A stretch of 64,000 bases of DNA from NCBI RefSeq assembly GCF_000350225.1, contig NW_005178620.1:186001-250000 (forward strand), in the 5' to 3' direction. How positions within the stretch are numbered: position 1 is the first letter of the stretch; every line of letters begins with the position of its first letter. The notes under the pieces were generated by a model that saw only the letters and a list, made by a program, of their open reading frames with translations, was not told the DNA's origin and made no database searches. Origin of the DNA: Chondrus crispus. Taxonomy: Eukaryota > Rhodophyta > Florideophyceae > Gigartinales > Gigartinaceae. A program made the translations under genes and the position numbers. This document shows, one piece after another, positions 54,252 to 63,525 of this stretch.

Positions 54252-54487
54252 AAGGCTGTGGCAAGGCGTATTGAACGATCTGCCCACAATGAATCGCATC
54301 CCTTCGCTTACAACAAGTTGACTACATGCAAGACAACCTCAGACCCTTCGGCACCAGTTGAAGACGATCTTTTCCCAGGTGAGATAGAAGATGTATCTAG
54401 CAGTGCCAGTAGTATCTCATTAATACGGAGGAACACACAGACCGTCGAAAAAAATCATTCTTACTTGAGAATTGTTCACGGTCCGGT

Positions 54488-55057
54488 GTGAATATCCCTC
54501 CTGGTTTCTTTAACGATAGAAGGAACAGCATTGTCCAGCTTCAATGTGTGGATATTCCTCATGACACAAGAGTTCCATCCGGAATAGCAGCAGTTCCCGA
54601 AAAAATTGTCGAAGATCTCTGTGGACGTCTCGGGGGGTTGTTCGAAGAAGGCTATTACCTTGGAAGGCTTTATTATACCGCATACAAAAGGAAATTTGCA
54701 AACAAATACATAGCCCGTCTTCGTTTCCGATGCGTACGCTACAACTCTAAGAACAAGTGCCCCGGTCAGTTAGTGGCGAAGTGCCTTCGGGATGGTACAG
54801 GATGGCTGGTCAGAGAGACATTGGATCATAAATGTAGTACACAAATCACGCGGGCTAAAGATTCCAAGGCCAAATACATTGAGAAACATCAAGAGGCTTT
54901 GAAGCGTATCCTAGGCAACGAGCGAAATGAATGTAGAGATCATGAGAAAAATCCAAAGAAGATAGTAAGAGGAGAGAAACTTCATGTCCTTCACCGTCTG
55001 TGTCAAAGAAGAAATCTAGGCGGAGGCAGCTTCTTGATCTGCATTTTACCTTCGTAA
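54488..55057 (+). CDS. WRKY/GCM1- or FLYWCH-like zinc-finger protein
   Basis: ATG at 54488, 189 codons. The central part has C-x4-5-C ... H-x-C spacing (FRCVRYNSKNKCPGQL, then WLVRETLDHKCST), the pattern of WRKY-GCM1/FLYWCH fingers that precede MULE transposase cores and bind element ends. The last residues become Lys/Arg-rich. No transposase core follows. It lies 237 bp after the Ulp1-like gene on the same strand, so the two may be remains of a single element. Confidence 0.5.
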   Translation: MNIPPGFFNDRRNSIVQLQCVDIPHDTRVPSGIAAVPEKIVEDLCGRLGGLFEEGYYLGRLYYTAYKRKFANKYIARLRFRCVRYNSKNKCPGQLVAKCLRDGTGWLVRETLDHKCSTQITRAKDSKAKYIEKHQEALKRILGNERNECRDHEKNPKKIVRGEKLHVLHRLCQRRNLGGGSFLICILPS

Positions 55058-55082
55058 AGTCTGCACTAGTTACCTACGTGTA

Positions 55083-56242
55083 TTACTCGATAAACAGCGC
55101 TGCTTCAACTTCCTTTTTCTTCAATACATTTATCGTGAACTGCTTCCACATGTCTTGGAACTTAAACAGTTTTGATAACTCATTCTCCTTGCTATAACGG
55201 CAAGATATCGCCTAGTTTTTCTTTACCATTCGCGGTTCAGAAATGGAGGTGAATGCCTTCTCGTAATCCACAACAGAATTAGACTCGCAGTAGTGGAAGA
55301 ATGCCATAGAAATCGTCTTGCGCTTCGCATATAGTGCTTTGTTTGAAACGACCTTCCCATCTCTCAACATTTTTCCGTTCCTTTCTTTCACTGACCAGTA
55401 CATTAACCCTTTCTCAAGGGCAGCTACTTCATCAGGCAATATCCACCACCTTAAGATATCCCGGATACTTTCGGTAGATCGCGGTATTTCCACGCGTGGC
55501 AAATCTCCAATAGCACGTTTGGGGGGTGGAATGAAATGTAACTGTGCCTTTCTTTTCGGGTTGATTGTCTTACCGGGTGTGATGACAGAAGACTTTCCAA
55601 CCCTTCCTTTTTCAACGCTTTAACAACGACCTTGAACCGAGAACGATTTTCTAGAGTACCGGGGACGGCGTTATTTGTGATTTTGTAGTTGTTGTTGCTG
55701 ATGACTTGAAACGCAAAAGAAGGGCTTGAGATGGTATTTGATAAAGCCGCGGTATCTTCACCTGTAGCTAGCCGACCTGAGTTGTTAAGAAGAGGCGGAA
55801 GCGCCTGTCCTGTGAGTGTATGTGTTCCCTGTGGCAGTTATAAGGGCTTATTGGGGTCGAGGGAAGACTCCATTGAGTTCAGAGATGCCTCAAACTCGTT
55901 CAATGTCGTACTACCGCGAGGCGTATGGATAGTATTACGTCTTCTGTGTGGCTCAAAACTCAGAAAAGATGTTGGAAGGGATTCAATTGGGCACAATTGC
56001 TGGGTTTCTGCTTCTACTATCTCCTCAGTTTCTCCAACACTTGTGGTTGCAGCGCCGAAAGACCTTATGATTTCCTTAACAACTTTGCTGCGTTGCACTT
56101 CACGAGCTGTCTGTGCCTTTATCGCGATCCAGACCCGCGCATTTCCCACTACAGCTTCTTTTGACGTTCTCCTCATTTCTTGGTACCTGTCGGGTGGCAG
56201 TCCCACAATATCTGGAACGGAGATAAAAGCAAAAGAGACCAA
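55083..56242 (-). pseudogene. unknown protein, convergent with the zinc-finger gene
   Basis: The minus frame starts near 56242 (start codon unclear) with FAFISVPDIVGLPPDRYQEM, then WIAIKAQTAREVQRSKVVKE. A frame change in 55,560-55,840 leads to HFIPPPKRAIGDLPRVEIP, SIRDILRWWILPDEVAALEK, GLMYWSVKERNGKMLRDGK and KRKTISMAFFHYCESNS. A TAG after MVKKN is followed in frame by KLFKFQDMWKQFTINVLKKK up to 55083. I do not recognise the family. It faces the zinc-finger gene tail to tail, 26 bp apart. Confidence 0.4.
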
Positions 56243-56429
56243 GGGTCATGTATTAGGTGACCCTTGGACTCTTACGTAATACGTTGGATCAGGATATGAG
56301 TATTTGATCTACGGATGATATGACGCTCAAACGGCATTATATTCAGTTTTGCAGTAATTCTGTAACCAGAAAAATCCTCAGACCAACTAGAGTCGCAAGT
56401 ATGGCAAAGTTAACTTGGACCTGAAGATA

Positions 56430-56605
56430 CCCTCACCCGGGATCCCAAGTCAAAGCAACCTGACCCAGAATCCTATCCGGGGTCAAAAAATTCCGACCCC
56501 GGATCCTATCCAGGGTCAGAGTACTCCAACCAAGGATCCTACCCGGGGCCAGGAAAGTTGGCTTCATGATCCTGGTCATCTTTTTGATCCGGGTTCGATA
56601 TCTCT
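56430..56605. repeat. degenerate tandem repeat based on GGATCC...GGGTCA
   Basis: Units of roughly 40 bases contain GGATCCTATCC followed by GGGGTCA, about four times. Related GACCCAG/GGGTC motifs also build the array at 58.4-59.0 kb. Confidence 0.7.
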
Positions 56606-56648
56606 GGTTCAGGACGCTTTCATGGCTTGCCGGCGTGGGCTTAAGCCC

Positions 56649-56704
56649 ACTTTATTGCGCATAGCATGTAGGACAATTGTCCTACATGCTATGCGCAATA
56701 AAGT
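56649..56704. repeat. perfect 56-bp palindrome
   Basis: 28-base arms 56649-56676 and 56677-56704 with no loop, centre CAA|TTG. It lies just upstream of the recombinase gene. Confidence 0.95.
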
Positions 56705-56774
56705 TTACAAAAAATTGTAATTCTCTGTATAGCGTGTATTTGGTTAGCTAGAACCAATCAAATTTGAAGGTCTT

Positions 56775-58166
56775 TTGCGTTGGAGTAACGTTCCTACAGA
56801 AACATTACACCCAGATGATCACATACAACTGCATGGCAAGGCAAAGTCGGAAGGTATCCGGTGCTTGCAGCAAATCTTTGTCAACTCAAAGCCATCCATC
56901 AGGTCTCCCGCGAATTCCTTTCGCAAGACGGCGCATGAGATAGATCTCACCCCGGAGAGGAGACTGGTGTTGGACTGGTTCAAGCGCCGAAACTCAGAAT
57001 ATCATCGAATTGGGGAGAAATGCACACGAAAAGGGAGTTTGCAGCCGCTGCAGCGCAGATCGCAAGGAAGACAGTACGAAACCCTACATCCGAGTCTTCC
57101 CAAAAGCGATATGAATACTCGATGAAGCTTTACCAAGAGTGGCTCCTTTCATTTGGAGTTGATCCAAACGAGGTTGATTTTTCTGCAAGCCGAGATCCAG
57201 AGAAGGACCTAGTGTACATCGCTTGTGCTCTGATTCTATTTAGATGCGGTCCAAAAGAGGAAGGATTTGAGGAATTCAAGGCCGTGGCTACTGGTGGAGC
57301 GATAAAGAGTGCAGTCGTTGCCTACTGGAATAAAAAGAGGAATCAATGGAGAATATTTACGGCTCCCTGACGGATGGTTCAGTGGAAATCCAGGAAAGTC
57401 GCCCGACATACAAGCACTGATACGAAGGTTAGATGAAGCACAACACCTCTCGAGAGCCAACATCACCCGAAGGGCTTACCAAGAAACTCATGAAGATCTG
57501 GGGGCAGTTCACGCCACATTCGTGAAACGACAATTACTGCGAGCCGTTCAAAGAGATCCCACCGTTGACTACGCAAAGTTACAAGCAGCATGCGTAAATA
57601 TAATACAGTTTCACTCAGTATCGAGAGGGGCAGAGATGCTGGATTTGAAGGTGCAAGACTTAATTTTTACCGGAAACTGCATTGCCTCACCGGTCGTGGG
57701 AGTTCTTCCAGTAACCAAGAACAGAAAAAGACGTTACATGTACTTTCGGTTTTCAAAGAGGGTGGACATATCCATTTGTGGACTGAGTGACTTTCTCGGT
57801 TGGTTATGTGTAATACGTGTGCATAAAGTTTGCAATGGATCATTGTTTCTTGAAGTGTGCTCAAATGTACTGCAAGGCGGCACAAAATTGGATGGCACGA
57901 CGTACGGACGCCTTCTCCGCCAAATGGGTGAGTTTTCTGGGATTGAAGGACTTGCAGAACACAGTGCGAGAAGGGGAGCGGCCGGATATCACAATTACCT
58001 TCTCAGAAGAGATCCGTTTTTTCTTTACCGTGCTTTTTCATGGGACTGTCTCAGCGAAATGTTGAAGTACATTGGAACAGAGGACGTCAATAACTCTTAC
58101 GCTTTCTTAGGATTCACCGCATTCGGAACAAATGAGCTATTCTACTCAATGGCCCCTGGATCTTAG
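56775..58166 (+). mobile_element. Crypton-like tyrosine recombinase, three frames
   Basis: Three overlapping frames form one protein of about 450 residues: 56775 to about 57,017 (LTPERRLVLDWFKRR), 57020-57370 (FAAAAAQIARKTV, RYEYSMKLYQEWLLSFGVDP, a SAM-like core-binding domain) and 57309-58166, the catalytic domain. In the last, the tyrosine-recombinase residues are seen: Arg in SVSRGAEML, His-x-x-Arg in AEHSARRGAAGYHNYL, a Trp/His equivalent in RAFSWDCL, and the Tyr in VNNSYAFLGF. Frame changes occur near 57,017 (G-run) and near 57,335 (A5 run), each compatible with a single-base indel. The fold and size fit Crypton-type elements. No intron signals explain the shifts. Confidence 0.75.
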
Positions 58167-58439
58167 TAAATGACCCTAATACCTCTTTTATCTCAATAAC
58201 TCGTAGCTATACAGTTTGAACCTCAAAACTACGTTTTTGTTTCTCAGCTCAACATTTAGCGAATCACTGCCCGCATCAGGTACGACGCAAGTTAAAAAAG
58301 ATAGAACTTTTTAAGTTTGTAAACCTCGTCATAGAAAAGTAGTATACTGCCTCCATTGTCCTTTGTTTAGTTATTTAAAGCTGTTACTATAGGTAAAATG
58401 CTTGTCTGCTAAAACTAGACGTCTGAATTAAGCATAACT
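58167..58439. other. short gene-free stretch
   Basis: AT-rich 3' flank of the recombinase. No repeat or gene. Confidence 0.4.
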
Positions 58440-59035
58440 GTTGACCCAGCGGGGTGCCGAATGTTGACTCTGGATAATATTCTTGGTCGACAAGCCGGTA
58501 CAAGCTGCCCCTGAGCGTCATTCTCGATCAGAGCTATGACCTAGGATGGAATGTTGGGTCGCTGAGACGATACAGGTTGATCCAGGACAGTGCGTTTGTC
58601 CAGAGCTTTGACCCAGGATAAAATGTTGGGTCAGCCAGCCTGTACGCGTTGATTCCGGGCCATGATTCTGCGTTACAAACGTATCTGACGATAGCTGGTT
58701 GAGTCGCCGAGCTGGTACAGATTGGTCCAAGACAGTACGTCTGTCCAGAGCTTTGACCCAGGATAGAATGTTAGGTCAGCCAGCCTATACGCATTGATTC
58801 TGGGGCATGATTCTGTGTTAGAGACGTATCTGACGACAGCTGGTTGAGTCGTCGAGTTGGTACAGATTGGCCCACGACAGTACGTCTGTCGAGAGCTTTG
58901 ACCCAGGATAGAATGTTGGGTCAGCCAACCCGTACGCGTAGTACGCTTGTCCAGAGCTTTTACCCAGGATAGAATGTTGGGTCAGAAAGCCGGTTGACGT
59001 TGGACCCTGGATTGTGTGCTGGGTCGGCGCCGACC
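58440..59035. repeat. 145-bp tandem array with inverted GACCCA/TGGGTC motifs
   Basis: GAGCTTTGACCCAGGATA recurs at about 58603, 58748 and 58893, giving a period of 145, with partial copies at both ends. Each unit contains GACCCAGGATARAATG then TTGGGTC, an inverted GACCCA/TGGGTC pair. Confidence 0.9.
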
Positions 59036-59289
59036 CACGCGCGTGGCGGAACTCTGTATGGTTTTCCTTTTCAGAGAAAGCCAGGTGTGGAGGCCTTCTG
59101 GTAGCGGTTTTACGGTCAGTATGGGGAGTGGTCAAATGACGTTTTGGCTGCACATCTTCCAATTTAACTGTTATTATCCGCCACATCCTCTGTTACATCC
59201 TTTTTATTGTCAAATAAGGTTGTAATTCGACGGTTTTAGTTTCCCCACATCTCTGAGCCAATTATACGACAAAGCCTAGTTTATCATAT

Positions 59290-60587
59290 GTGGCATTGTT
59301 GGCGTGGTTTCCCCGGTCAGGAATGGGTTGCCCGCATCGGAGATGTCGATTGTTTGCTGTTGGGAAATGTGTATGCTACCCTGCTCGTCTCTTGTGATCT
59401 GCCATCCTAGGTATGTTTTTGGGGAAGCCTAGATTTTTGATTTTGTATTTCCTTTTGAGTGTGGCAAGGAGATCGTCGATGAGAGTTTGGTCGGATGCGG
59501 TGACCAGGGAGTCGTCCATACTTACAGTGACCAGTAGCGTACCTTTGGTTTCGCTGAGTGTAAAGAGGCAGGGGTCGCTGCTGCATTGCTGGTACCCCTG
59601 TGTGGTGAGGTGCTTCTGTAGTCCTGTGGTGTATCGGTGTCCGGCGGAGCGCCCGCCGTATAGGTTACCAATTAGTTGACCGGCTTTGTGTTTGTGCTTC
59701 ATGGTGCCATCGAAGCGGCGGTGCTGGCGTACATACACAGGGAATCGCGGATCATGTTTCTCGTGTAAGTATGCTGCGGTGATGTCCATGTATTGGACTG
59801 GCCAACTGGGGGATTCCGCTAATGCGAGAAGTGTCCGTACTGAGATTTTCTCTGCCGTGAACGTGGATGTGCATTTGGGATCGAAGTGTTGTCCCGGCTG
59901 CATCCTGTCGCCTCTGATTGAGCAGCGCGCTTTGCGTTTGGCGATTTTTCCGTCAGCGGCATGCTTGTATCGGTATGTCATGGTAAGCGGGATGAGTTTT
60001 TCGTGGGGAGGTATTTGTTTGGATGGGATCCATTTGATGGTGCCCTGTTTATCCAGCGTGTCTAGTTCCTCGTTGTAGGCGGCTGTCCATTGCTCCGCAT
60101 CCAGGTACTGTCGGGCAGCTTTGATGTGGCGCGGTGCGGGCGTGGTGATGTCTACGGTGCGTGGCGGTGGCTGCTGGCGGGGTTGTTTGCGGGGTTTGGT
60201 TGCTGCCTTCCGCCGCGGAAGTACCGTTTTGAATGCGTTGTTGGTTGTGTAGGCTGGGTCTTGGTGCCGTCTGTAGAGTTTGAAGTCTATTACCCGTATG
60301 GCACAGTATCTGGCTGTGTTGATTATGATCGTCATGATGTGTGTTTTTGAGATGGGGTACATGTACCGTGACGGGTTCACTTCGGGGTTGCAGTTTTGTT
60401 TTGTGTGCATGTATCGGTGCTGTTCCGATTTGCCCGAATGAAAATATGCGAGCCATCCGCGGTTGGCGTCCGTGCCACAGGCTCCAGGGGCTGGCTTTTG
60501 TTGCGCTGTGTCTCATTATGTTGTATTTAAATGCGACGTCGCGCACTGCGTCCTCCCAAAATTGCGGTGGGAGTGAGGCGTGGTGGA
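59290..60587 (-). mobile_element. copia element 2: reverse transcriptase and integrase end
   Basis: The frame 59376-60410 encodes RT: RQYLDAEQWTAAYNEELDTL, KAARQYL, RKARCSIRGDRMQPGQHFDP, VQYMDITAAYLHEK (first Asp), YVRQHRRFDGTMKHKHKAGQ, LFTLSETKGTLLVTVSMDDS. The active site is S-M-D-D (59511-59522), the same unusual motif as element 1. Near 59,420 an A5 run shifts the frame, after which TYLGWQITRDEQGSIHIS continues to about 59,290. RNase H and the 3' LTR are missing. The region 60411-60587 (HASLPPQFWEDAVRDVAF) is the integrase C-terminal part, cut by the solo LTR insertion. Confidence 0.85.
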
Positions 60588-61214
60588 TGTAGCATAAACA
60601 CTCCCAGCGGCGGAGGGGTGTAGCTAGCAGTCCGACGGTGACCCTTCATCGGTGGAAGACGGGGACTCCTCCTGCTCACGGAACCGTGCACGGGCCCGGC
60701 AGCAGTGTGGTAGAGCGGGTTGGGGTAGGTCGCGCGCGCGCACGAGCGGATCGACGACCGGACGCCCCGGAGAAGCGCTGGGTGACGTACCAGCGCTGAC
60801 GGGCGGAGGCGAATCCCGGCTCGCTCGCGTGTCGCGCAACCCGACCCGTGCCGGTCCCTAACTAAAAGGTGCGCGAAGGTGTCGCGCTAATTAGAGTAAG
60901 CTGGAGGGTTGCGCCGCGGTCGTGGATCGTGACCAAGCTAGCTTGGTCATCCCCCGCCGGCGCCCTTCCTCCTATTTAATATACAAATCGCAGTTATCAT
61001 ACTATAGTACAGTACCGTGCTACTGTACCAGTGCGGGTCATCCCGCGCTGTAATACTGTCAGCCATCGGGCTGACAGCACACGTGTCGTACACGTGTGCG
61101 AGCGCGCGCGCTGTAAGATATGCGCGCGCATACTGTAAGGTCCGTACCTTACAGCGTGATCTAGATCTAATCGCAAATCTAATGTATACAGTAGTCGTTG
61201 GCAATTATGCCACA
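60588..61214. mobile_element. solo LTR, 627 bp, Ty3/gypsy type
   Basis: The plus strand starts TGTAGCATAAACACTCCC and ends AATTATGCCACA. GTGGA flanks it on both sides (60583-60587 and 61215-61219), a perfect 5-bp target duplication. It is related to the chromovirus LTR at 30339-30804 in the ends, in the ATTTAATATAC box and in a string of hairpins. It lies inside the copia 2 integrase coding sequence, which is continuous once the LTR and one GTGGA are left out. Confidence 0.9.
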
Positions 61215-62243
61215 GTGGAGTGCTGCTCTGGGACTCGTGAACAACTTTTTGTTGATCCTTTCTGCGATTGAGTTCTCTTGTGGCTGATGGGGGGTGTTGG
61301 TTATATGTTCGAAACTGTGCGCGTTGTAGGTGGCTTTGGCGTGTGCTGACGTGAACTCTTTTGCGTTGTCCGTTCGGTATGCTCGTGGGAGTTTGTCTTG
61401 CTGCGCGAGTGTGCTGAACATTTGCGGGATGATCGCGTTGACTTTCTGCCTTTTTCGTATATATAACGTGACGAATTATCTGCTTGCTGTGTCGATGCAA
61501 GTGAAGATGTGTTCATTGCCCTGTTGGAGGGCGGGGTTATAGGTCTACACGTGACAGAGCTGAGGTGCTCGGCGATTTGGTGTGAATGGTGGGCTAAGGG
61601 GTGTGGACGCGGCGTTTGTCGTGTATGCGCGCATGATGCGCAGCTGATGGGGGGTGGGGCGCCTTGTAGGCTGGCGGGCAGGTTGCGTAGTGTGCCCTCT
61701 TTGGCCATGCGTTGGAGGGCCGTTAGCAGGGCGTGGTTTAAGGCTATGTGACATTCGTATGCCTTGGAGGTGTTGCATGTGGCCTGTTTGGGTGTGTGTG
61801 GGTTGGGATCGTGGAAATGGCTGATGTGTGGAGCCCTGGTGGCGGCGGGTGTGCGATCGGGTAGCAGTTGGGGCTTCATGGCGGAGGTTTGCGGTTGTTT
61901 TGTGTGGCTGGCTCGCCGAGTTTTTGTGTGCTTGCTGCTCCTGGTTGCTTGTGTGGGTTCTGTTCGAGCGCTTTTGGCTGTGCTCCTGGTTGTTCTCGTT
62001 CACGGAGTCCACGCGTAGGCATGTAGCTTGGAGTGCCATTTGGCTGTGCCGATTACAGTTCGGTTGATGTCCCGTATTATTGCCTGCTGGCTGTCGAATG
62101 TGACCGAGCAGTTTAGTGACGCTAGTGCATGAATAGATACTAGAGTGTATGGTATTTGTGGGCTGTGGACAGCTCTCATAGTGAGGGGTGTCCTCTATTC
62201 GTATACGTCTGTATCGCGCCGGCATGTGTGCAGGATGTGACAT
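61215..62243 (-). mobile_element. copia element 2: integrase core and pre-integrase zinc domain
   Basis: From the insertion point outward: RINKKLFTSPRAALH and HQPQENSIAERINKK (Glu block, catalytic E) join PRAYRTDNAKEFTSAHAK (DNAKE, second Asp). In another frame, 61301-61879 contains the zinc part YECHIALNHALL...CASCAHTR, then a degenerate core where LSSVTCRPIT stands for the usual SDxCGP. 61545-62243 is an overlapping upstream frame rich in His/Thr/Asn/Gln. Two or more frame lesions. Element 2 belongs to the same lineage as element 1 (AKEGTLRNLPASL here, AKLGLLPNLPPTL there). Confidence 0.75.
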
Positions 62244-62661
62244 GGTTAGTGGCGGTGACTGATTGATTTGGTTGTGTGAGACGTTTCATGTTGGGTAGGG
62301 GTTGAGCTGTGTGAGTGGGGTGGGCGGCGGAGTCGAGGATGAACGTACCCTCTGCTGTATGGTAACCTTCCTCTTTGGTGTCCGTGTCATGTGCATGTGG
62401 ATCGCTGTGTGACGGGGCGATGTTGTCCTGTATGACACGGGCCTTGGCACGCGTCTTCTTGGTTGGAGCCCGCCTCAGATGGCGGTGTGTAGGATCTCGG
62501 CACTCGGTGTCGGAGTGTTGGGGACGCCTTATACCTTTTGACATGTGGTGGCGGCATGGGTTGGGGTGGTGTGGCGGGGGCCGGCGAATAGTTCGCCTTT
62601 GTGCACGCCAAGTGGGGGGGCCGTGTGGTACGGCCGGGCTTGTGGCGTGGTGTGTTGCCAT
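62176..62661 (-). mobile_element. copia element 2: protease region
   Basis: The frame carries TAEGTFILDSAAHPTHTA at about residue 103-120; DSAA takes the position of the DSGA catalytic triplet, and YHTAEGTF with LPNMKRLTQ are copia-like flanks. Upstream a basic stretch and H-x4-C (QHSDTEC) hint at a decayed CCHC knuckle. Confidence 0.6.
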
Positions 62662-62703
62662 GAGGTGGTGGGTTGGATCGCATTGCGGTAATTTTGGATG
62701 CGA

Positions 62704-63255
62704 TTAAATTTGTGGACAAAGTCTTTGGTGTCCTTGGGTTGCAGTGATAGCAGTTGGAGGCCAGTGTCCGCTGTGGCGGGATTTTTGTTTGAGTCCTTCG
62801 ACCATGAAGTCGACGGTAGTTGAGGGGTTGGCGATTTCCGGAAATCTTGCTGCGATCATCTGTGCACGGAAGTGTTCGTGTCTTTTGACGTACTCGAATA
62901 TTGACTGGCCTGGCTCGATGTGACATTGTTCGGCGAGTTGCTTGAGATAAATTTGATCACTGACGTTGGTTTTGTCGAGGTGGGCCTTGAGCTTCTGGAG
63001 TATGTCGTGCGGGGTTGGCTGCTCGTCGGCCATGAGGAGCAGGTTGATTATGTCTGAGGGTATGGTGGCTAGCATTTTGCCGATGAGCGTGTGCTTGGTG
63101 TGCATGTGAGCCTTGCCGTCTTGTTCATTGTCGGGAAGCGGTGGGTTGCCGTCAACGTGCCCTATGGCGTCGTTATTGTACGCTGCGGATCGAAGAGCGA
63201 GGAGCCATGGTCCATAGTTGGATCGATCAAGTTTTGGGATGTCTTTGAGATCCAT
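62704..63255 (-). mobile_element. copia element 2: Gag
   Basis: The ATG at 63255 begins MDLKDIPKLDRSNYGPW, a textbook copia Gag N terminus (NYxxW). It continues with LALRSAAYNNDAIGHVDG, MLATIPSDIINLLLMAD, ILQKLKAHLDKTNVSD, IYLKQLAEQCHIEPGQS and FEYVKRHEHFRAQM, as in element 1. The frame is open upstream to 63525. A frame change near 62,700 leads on to the protease region. Confidence 0.8.
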
Positions 63256-63525
63256 GGTAGAGGTGTGAGGGGTTGTAGTGGGGCGGGGAGGGATGTAGGG
63301 GAGTGCTGCGAGGTACAGTGGGGAAGGGGGTGATGAGAATTCGGTTCGGATTTGCCATGGGAGCGGCGATGGGTTGTCCGTTCCGGCTTGGCGTTGCGCG
63401 GGGGGTCGGCTGTTGCTTGGGTTTGCAGTGCCTCTGCGTGTGCGTGTAGCGCGATCCAGTTTGAAGTCAGGCTGTCGGTGAGTTTTGCAGTGGTGCGAAG
63501 CGGGCCATAACGTTATGAATCGCAA

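Noticed and set aside
2603..56704. Palindromes as Helitron 3' hairpins
   Set aside because: Arms are much longer than Helitron hairpins, no consistent CTRR follows, and no Rep/helicase gene is present.
57309..57370. Programmed -1 frameshift at TAAAAAG in the recombinase
   Set aside because: The required shift is +1 (or -2), not -1; an extra A in the run is the simpler explanation.
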